Assembly (NCBI RefSeq): GCF_014384885.1
Contig: NZ_JACRST010000034.1
Coordinates: 1 to 17,580, forward strand
DNA length: 17,580 bases
Direction of reading: 5' to 3'
Origin: Ligaoa zhengdingensis
GTDB lineage: Bacteria > Bacillota > Clostridia > Oscillospirales > Ruminococcaceae
The notes beneath the pieces are model-generated. The model was not told the DNA's origin. It did no database searches and was given only the letters and a program-made list of their open reading frames with translations. Position numbers and translations under genes: made by a program. The first letter of the stretch is position 1, and each line of letters starts with the position of its first letter. Shown here piece by piece: positions 14,301 to 17,580 of this stretch.

Positions 14301-15620
14301 TTATTCCACAATGCGGTACTTCTGCTGTTTACCGGAGCCTTCCTTAATCAGGAGTCCTTTTTCGACCATATCCCGCAGAATCAAAATAGCGGTCGCCTGA
14401 GATACTTTCAACTCAGCTTCCACATCTTTGCGAATGATGTATCCCTGCTTTTCGGCCAAACGGAGCAGTATTTCCTGCCGTTCTGCTTTATCAGCGACCT
14501 TCAATAGGGCTGTAGCGGTTACATCTTTTCGAGCACCTGCATAGTTGATGTTAGGTAGTGTAATTTTGAAGGCGTTATCTGTAACCTCAAACTGCGGCTT
14601 TACAGCGCAGTCGGCGTAGCTCTCATTAATTTTTAGAATACCAGTGCCGTAAGCTTCAATCAACTTCAGACGATAGAATACATTAGCCAGATTCTGATTT
14701 CGGAGCGCAGATATTCCCAACATAATATCATCAAATGTCAGGCCACGAACCAGACCACCAATGGTCACAAACTCAATGCGGTCATCGAAGATGCTGATCA
14801 GCGTGGAGCCGCTGAAGCTGTAATCACGATGGGTGATGGCATTGAGCAATGCTTCGCGTAACGCTTCGCTGGGGTAATCTCGCCTGTCAATGCGTTCCAG
14901 CCCTTCAAATTCCGCGCGGGTACGGTTGAACTGATCAATGTAGGAATAGGCATCCTCCAACTGCGTGAGCAAAGAGCCGCTCAACTCCTTGCGGTCACGG
15001 AACACGCTTTTCTTGCTGCCATCAAATACAGCCAGTTTGATGGTATGAACGCATTGATCAGATAGCAGCATACCAAGGTTGGTGTAGGTACCGTCGGAGC
15101 CGATGATGTTCAGCGTGCGCTTCTGCTGATCTCCAAAAGGAAGACTACGCTTTGCAAAATAACTTTCCGCTTTTTCAAAGGTCAACTGCTGATTGATGGA
15201 ACGAGCATCCTCGTAACGGTCACCACTGGTTTCCTTGATCATGTTCAGAATAGCAGTTTCCGAAGCGGGAACGGAGGAAGCGCTCTGGCGTACATATACG
15301 CCCTCTGGGCGGATGCCTTTTCCAGCGAGATAATATGGGCGGGCAGTACCTCTCTGCACCGTCAAAACCACAACGGGCTTTTCTTCGATGGTTTCGATGG
15401 CACACTCGGTAAACATGGTAACATCAGGACGAATGGAATCTCGAATCATGTTTGTAATCCGAAGCATGGTTGCATCGGTGTTTTCGACACCATGGACACT
15501 TCCGTCATCATTAACGCCAATATAAATCTTTCCGCCATCCGTATTCGCAAAGGCAACTACTGTGTATTTGATATCATCCATGTATTCACGCTTAAACTCT
15601 GTGGTCTTATTCTCAATCAT
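14301..15620 (-). CDS. AlbA_2 / HATPase_c_4 domain regulator with C-terminal winged helix
   Basis: The 439-residue protein is the first gene of the operon. Residues 1 to about 125 show the AlbA_2 (Schlafen AlbA-like) pattern: ENKTTEFKREY, then VAFANTDGGKIYIGVNDDGSVHG and EGVYVRQSASSVPAS. Residues about 250-330 match HATPase_c_4: YPSEALREALLNAITHRDYS, then RIEFVTIGGLVRGL and EAYGTGI. The last 65 residues form a winged helix (RQEILLRLAEKQGYIIRKDV, then VSQATAILILRDMVEKGLL). Proteins with this architecture are annotated as RecG-related transcriptional regulators, although they are not helicases. Such genes often accompany restriction and defense loci. ATG 15620-15618 follows GGAGG. Its position at the head, under a promoter that overlaps a palindrome, suggests autoregulation of the operon, an inference. 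Confidence 0.8.
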   Translation of the reverse strand: MIENKTTEFKREYMDDIKYTVVAFANTDGGKIYIGVNDDGSVHGVENTDATMLRITNMIRDSIRPDVTMFTECAIETIEEKPVVVLTVQRGTARPYYLAGKGIRPEGVYVRQSASSVPASETAILNMIKETSGDRYEDARSINQQLTFEKAESYFAKRSLPFGDQQKRTLNIIGSDGTYTNLGMLLSDQCVHTIKLAVFDGSKKSVFRDRKELSGSLLTQLEDAYSYIDQFNRTRAEFEGLERIDRRDYPSEALREALLNAITHRDYSFSGSTLISIFDDRIEFVTIGGLVRGLTFDDIMLGISALRNQNLANVFYRLKLIEAYGTGILKINESYADCAVKPQFEVTDNAFKITLPNINYAGARKDVTATALLKVADKAERQEILLRLAEKQGYIIRKDVEAELKVSQATAILILRDMVEKGLLIKEGSGKQQKYRIVE

Positions 15621-15657
15621 AAAACAGCCTCCGTTCTAACAAGCCTTTCTAATAATT

Positions 15658-15685
15658 ATTATAACAATTATCAGAAAGAAATCAA
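15658..15685 (-). promoter_or_regulatory. Promoter of the seven-gene operon, with a palindromic -10 region
   Basis: On the minus strand TTGATT (15685-15680) and a perfect TATAAT (15663-15658) are 16 bases apart. ATAATT and AATTAT half-sites lie around the -10 box (about 15651-15670), giving a dyad that could be an operator for the AlbA_2/winged-helix regulator. The first start codon follows about 40 bases downstream. Confidence 0.65.
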
Positions 15686-15773
15686 GAGCGAAAAGAAGAA
15701 AGTCTTATTATATTCTGTCATCAGGCGGTAGGTGTATGATGGCTACCTTAGGTATGTATATTAATTAGAAGAA

Positions 15774-15820
15774 TATAAAAAATAGCTGCAAGCCATCAAA
15801 ATGATGACTTGCGGCTATTT
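15774..15820 (-). terminator. Terminator of the GH25 gene
   Basis: Read on the minus strand, arms at 15820-15808 and 15792-15780 (AAATAGCCGCAAG with CTTGCAGCTATTT) form a 13-base-pair stem with one wobble, followed by a T-rich tail at 15781-15774. It isolates the muramidase transcript from the operon promoter. The rest of 15686-15899 shows nothing recognisable. Confidence 0.8.
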
Positions 15821-15899
15821 CATTTGTTCCGTACCGGTAGTGCCCTTGGGGGTTCAGTTTGTTTCCCTATAAGATGGAGCACTTGGGAATGGCCTTGTT

Positions 15900-16700
15900 T
15901 CAAACCTGAGCAAGCGCTGCAATCTGGTTCAAGCGCCCAGTGAGCTCTGTCACCTGTGCCTGAAGCTGTTCCACTTCTCTTCGGAAGTCCGACAATTGAG
16001 CTTGCAGTTGCTTGAGCTGATCGGCACAGGGTTCAAAGGTTTCGTCCTCTAAGTCGTTGAGCCCTGCTCGGCGGATGATTGCGGGATAATCTTGAAACGC
16101 GTAATCACGGTCACATGGGCCGGTCACCCCCGGGCAGGTGCCGCCATTTCCAATATATTGCCACATTCCATAAAATTCGTCGTAATTCACTGTTGTACTA
16201 TAGTCCGCAATCCACAGGTCAAACGGCTTGAGTCTGTCCGCTTCCAGATGCGTCTGGATAAAATACGGATAGGAATACCACATGGCGTAATAACCGAGCT
16301 GCTGCACTTCTTCACAAAAAGCGATAACTGTATCGGTCAGCTCCTCACGCCCCAGGTTGATGAGCGCCGCGGTCTGTGTCTCCTCCACGTCAAATACGAT
16401 GGGATAGGTGATTTTCCCCACAAAGCGGCGTGCGGTCTCAACCGCTTGCTGTGCCGCCTTTTTAGCTGCCTGTTCACTTGTACAATAGCTATAGACATAA
16501 AGCCCTACGCCCAATCCAGCGGCGGCGGCGCGGATCACCGAATCCTCCAGACTCTCATCCTCAACAATTTCCCCCTCATATCCCGCCCATCCGATGCGAA
16601 TCATAATCCCCCGTACACCGGAATTGTACACCCTTTGAAAGTCAATTCTTCCCCTGCGGGTGTTGTGCACCGAAATATCAATCACCGGAATCCTTTCCAT
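15900..16700 (-). CDS. GH25 muramidase (lysozyme-like) with a C-terminal coiled coil
   Basis: GH25 enzymes hydrolyse the bond between N-acetylmuramic acid and N-acetylglucosamine in peptidoglycan. Expected active-site residues are present: D8 in PVIDISVHN, D104 and E106 in YPIVFDVEET, and D166 in LWIADYS, with the MWQY segment at 179-182. The glycosidase domain fills residues 1 to about 215. The last 40 residues (CADQLKQLQAQLSDFRREVEQ and QLQAQVTELTGRLNQIAAL) are a regular heptad coiled coil in place of a wall-binding domain. No signal peptide is visible: the N-terminus MERIPVID is already the first strand. It could be released by lysis or a non-classical route, or be a phage-type endolysin captured in the chromosome. 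ATG at 16700-16698 follows AAGGGAG. It ends in the terminator at 15820-15774. Confidence 0.88.
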   Translation of the reverse strand: MERIPVIDISVHNTRRGRIDFQRVYNSGVRGIMIRIGWAGYEGEIVEDESLEDSVIRAAAAGLGVGLYVYSYCTSEQAAKKAAQQAVETARRFVGKITYPIVFDVEETQTAALINLGREELTDTVIAFCEEVQQLGYYAMWYSYPYFIQTHLEADRLKPFDLWIADYSTTVNYDEFYGMWQYIGNGGTCPGVTGPCDRDYAFQDYPAIIRRAGLNDLEDETFEPCADQLKQLQAQLSDFRREVEQLQAQVTELTGRLNQIAALAQV

Positions 16701-16794
16701 TTGCCGCTTCTCTCCCTTCTACATCTCTTGCCACTACAATCACGGCGGTCTTCCCATGCTTTCGCCATTTTAACTTATGCCTTACGCGGCTTGA

Positions 16795-16823
16795 TTGACA
16801 CAGCATTCCGACTATCTGAATGT
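16795..16823 (+). promoter_or_regulatory. Possible promoter of the small-protein gene
   Basis: A perfect -35 TTGACA (16795-16800) is followed after 17 bases by GAATGT, a poor -10 match. A TTGATT at 16791-16796 overlaps it. It is the best candidate in this gap but not convincing. Confidence 0.3.
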
Positions 16824-16841
16824 CCTACGGGAATACTATCC

Positions 16842-16877
16842 ATGCGGCCAGTGGGGCTCATCCGCCACACGCCGCAT
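16842..16877 (+). promoter_or_regulatory. Leader hairpin before the small-protein gene
   Basis: ATGCGGC (16842-16848) pairs with GCCGCAT (16871-16877), and GTGG (16851-16854) with CCAC (16865-16868). It is about 20 bases before the ribosome binding site and has no T-run, so it is probably a 5' untranslated structure rather than a terminator. Confidence 0.4.
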
Positions 16878-16914
16878 AAAGCGATTCCGCCTATGTGGAA
16901 AGGAGAGTACCTAG

Positions 16915-17118
16915 ATGAAAAACTATGCAAACGGTCCCGAAATACCGATGGGGCTCGGAATGGCCTTAGCGCAGAATGCGCCCGCGATGAACCACTTTTC
17001 TGCTCTGCCTGACGACCAGAAACAGCGCATCATCGAACATACCCATCAAATTCAGTCAAAGGAACAGATGCAGCAGTTTGTTCAAAAGTTGGCCAATAAC
17101 CAAATCGACTTATTCTAA
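16915..17118 (+). CDS. Small hypothetical protein (67 residues)
   Basis: The start ATG at 16915 follows AAAGGAGAG at normal spacing, and a strong terminator begins just after the stop, so this is a real single-gene unit. The protein begins with MGLGMALAQN-like hydrophobic and asparagine-rich residues and continues with LPDDQKQRIIEHTHQIQSKEQMQQFVQKL, an amphipathic helical stretch with a Q/K/E bias. I recall similar short proteins from Clostridia with an LSPEQQQ...IQSKEEMQ layout, all unnamed. No membrane segment, cysteine pair or known domain is visible. The function is unknown. Confidence 0.75.
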   Translation: MKNYANGPEIPMGLGMALAQNAPAMNHFSALPDDQKQRIIEHTHQIQSKEQMQQFVQKLANNQIDLF

Positions 17119-17122
17119 AGTT

Positions 17123-17150
17123 TTCCCCCTGTGCACCGGGGGGAATTTTT
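17123..17150 (+). terminator. Terminator of the small-protein gene
   Basis: TTCCCCC at 17123-17129 pairs with GGGGGAA at 17139-17145, followed by five T residues at 17146-17150. Confidence 0.9.
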
Positions 17151-17184
17151 AATCTTTAAAACTGTGGTTCTGTTCAATTGGGTC

Positions 17185-17213
17185 TTGACTTTTTCCAGAA
17201 AATATAGGATAAT
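17185..17213 (+). promoter_or_regulatory. Promoter of the tRNA-Gly gene
   Basis: TTGACT (17185-17190) and GATAAT (17208-17213) are 17 bases apart. The transcript would start about 17220, a few bases before the tRNA. Confidence 0.75.
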
Positions 17214-17226
17214 AAATATCAGTCTC

Positions 17227-17300
17227 GCGGGCGTAGTTTAGTGGCAAAACATCAGCTTCCCAAGCTGAGGTTGTGGGTTCGATTCCCATCGCCCGCTCCA
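17227..17300 (+). tRNA. tRNA-Gly (anticodon CCC), CCA encoded
   Basis: The cloverleaf is complete: acceptor stem GCGGGCG/CGCCCGC, D stem GTTT/AAAC, anticodon stem TCAGC/GCTGA with loop TTCCCAA, a four-base variable loop, and T arm GTGGG-TTCGATT-CCCAT (one G-T pair). Discriminator T17297 is followed by genomic CCA at 17298-17300. The CCC anticodon reads GGG glycine codons. Confidence 0.95.
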
Positions 17301-17303
17301 ACA

Positions 17304-17352
17304 AAACAGACCGGTATTTTCTTTAACGGGAAATGCCGGTCTGTTTTTATTT
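17304..17352 (+). terminator. Terminator after tRNA-Gly
   Basis: AAACAGACCGG (17304-17314) pairs with CCGGTCTGTTT (17336-17346), extended by inner G-T and A-T pairs, then a T-rich run at 17343-17355. Confidence 0.9.
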
Positions 17353-17397
17353 TTTAACCATCATTAGGTACCGCTGAGTTAAAGCCTGTTCTTTATA

Positions 17398-17440
17398 AAA
17401 AACATCCCGCACGAATTTTCGTGCGGGATGTTTTTCTTTT
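17398..17440. terminator. Bidirectional terminator between the tRNA genes
   Basis: AACATCCCGCACGAA (17401-17415) pairs perfectly with TTCGTGCGGGATGTT (17418-17432), with the innermost pairs probably open as the loop. There are T residues after it on the plus strand and A residues before it, which give a T-tract on the minus strand. It ends the minus-strand tRNA-Cys transcript. Confidence 0.88.
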
Positions 17441-17514
17441 GGAGGCGCCGACCGGAATCGGACCGGTGAATCAGAGTTTTGCAGACTCGTGCCTTACCGC
17501 TTGGCTACGGCGCC
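17440..17514 (-). tRNA. tRNA-Cys (anticodon GCA), CCA encoded
   Basis: Read on the minus strand: acceptor stem GGCGCCG/CGGCGCC, D arm with GCC/GGC and AAGCGGTAA, anticodon loop CTGCAAA giving GCA, and T arm ACCGG-TCCGATT-CCGGT. The 3' CCA is encoded at 17442-17440. The first anticodon-stem pair reads C against T, a mismatch not usual for this tRNA; the other four pairs are sound. Confidence 0.92.
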
Positions 17515-17533
17515 ACACCCTATATTATTCAAA

Positions 17534-17564
17534 AGGGCATCTAGTTTATTCCACTAAATGCCCT
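17534..17564 (-). terminator. Hairpin upstream of tRNA-Cys, probable weak terminator of a preceding minus-strand transcript
   Basis: AGGGCAT (17534-17540) pairs with ATGCCCT (17558-17564), with inner TAGT/ACTA. On the minus strand it is followed by four T residues. GCTCCA at the very edge (17580-17575, minus) could be the 3' end of another tRNA, as in the tRNA-Gly above. Confidence 0.5.
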
Positions 17565-17580
17565 CTCTTCTCTCTGGAGC

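Noticed and set aside
15640..15900. Element attachment site between the operon and the GH25 gene
   Set aside because: I looked for a direct repeat shared with the 1-170 or 6026-6253 regions and saw none; the true element end may lie outside the window.
16092..17012. Plus-strand open frame of 306 codons opposite the GH25 gene
   Set aside because: It runs across the antisense of a well-supported muramidase gene and through the promoter region of the small protein; no domain is seen.
1..17580. CRISPR array or tandem direct repeats
   Set aside because: No regularly spaced repeats were seen on reading the window.

Overview
The window looks like a stretch of chromosome from a gut-type Clostridia (Firmicutes, Oscillospiraceae-like). 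Nearly every start has a strong AGGAGG-type ribosome binding site. The mobile genes resemble Tn4451-type and integrative mobilizable elements of that class, and the right end carries a GH25 muramidase and tRNA genes typical of Clostridia. No species call is possible from sequence alone.

Layout. (1) Positions 1-6025 are the core of an integrative mobilizable element. On the minus strand are a serine recombinase truncated after its N-terminal catalytic half-domain, a TnpW-like protein, a MOBP-type relaxase, a membrane protein gene nested out of frame inside the relaxase gene, MobC, a palindrome-rich gap that may hold oriT, and a RecA-fold ATPase gene broken by two single-base frameshifts. Divergent from these, on the plus strand, are a DUF6076-like zinc protein and a sigma-70-like protein, closed by a strong terminator. 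(2) Positions 6254-15620 hold seven minus-strand genes that read as one operon transcribed from about 15650 leftward: an AlbA_2/HATPase regulator, a zinc-ribbon protein, a type III methyltransferase (Mod), a type III restriction subunit (Res), a DUF2971 protein, a HEPN-like protein and a P-loop ATPase with a C-terminal helix-hairpin-helix. (3) Positions 15640-17580 look like host chromosome: a GH25 muramidase, a small acidic/amide-rich protein, tRNA-Gly(CCC), tRNA-Cys(GCA), and several terminators.

The most interesting object is the seven-gene operon. Mod and Res overlap by 7 bases and form the expected restriction-modification core. Around them is an unusual set of partners: a likely transcriptional regulator and a zinc ribbon upstream, and DUF2971, HEPN-like and ATPase genes downstream. 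The last two are spaced by a single base. The downstream genes are visibly more AT-rich than Res, so the operon looks like a composite: a restriction system with a second, possibly abortive-infection module joined to its 3' end. Mod itself shows AT-rich sequence in the middle, as expected if its target recognition domain was exchanged.

The mobile element looks decayed in the window: recombinase truncated, replication/ATPase gene frameshifted. It retains intact relaxase and MobC genes, so it could still be mobilised if another recombinase acts on it. The two frameshifts could alternatively be sequencing errors.
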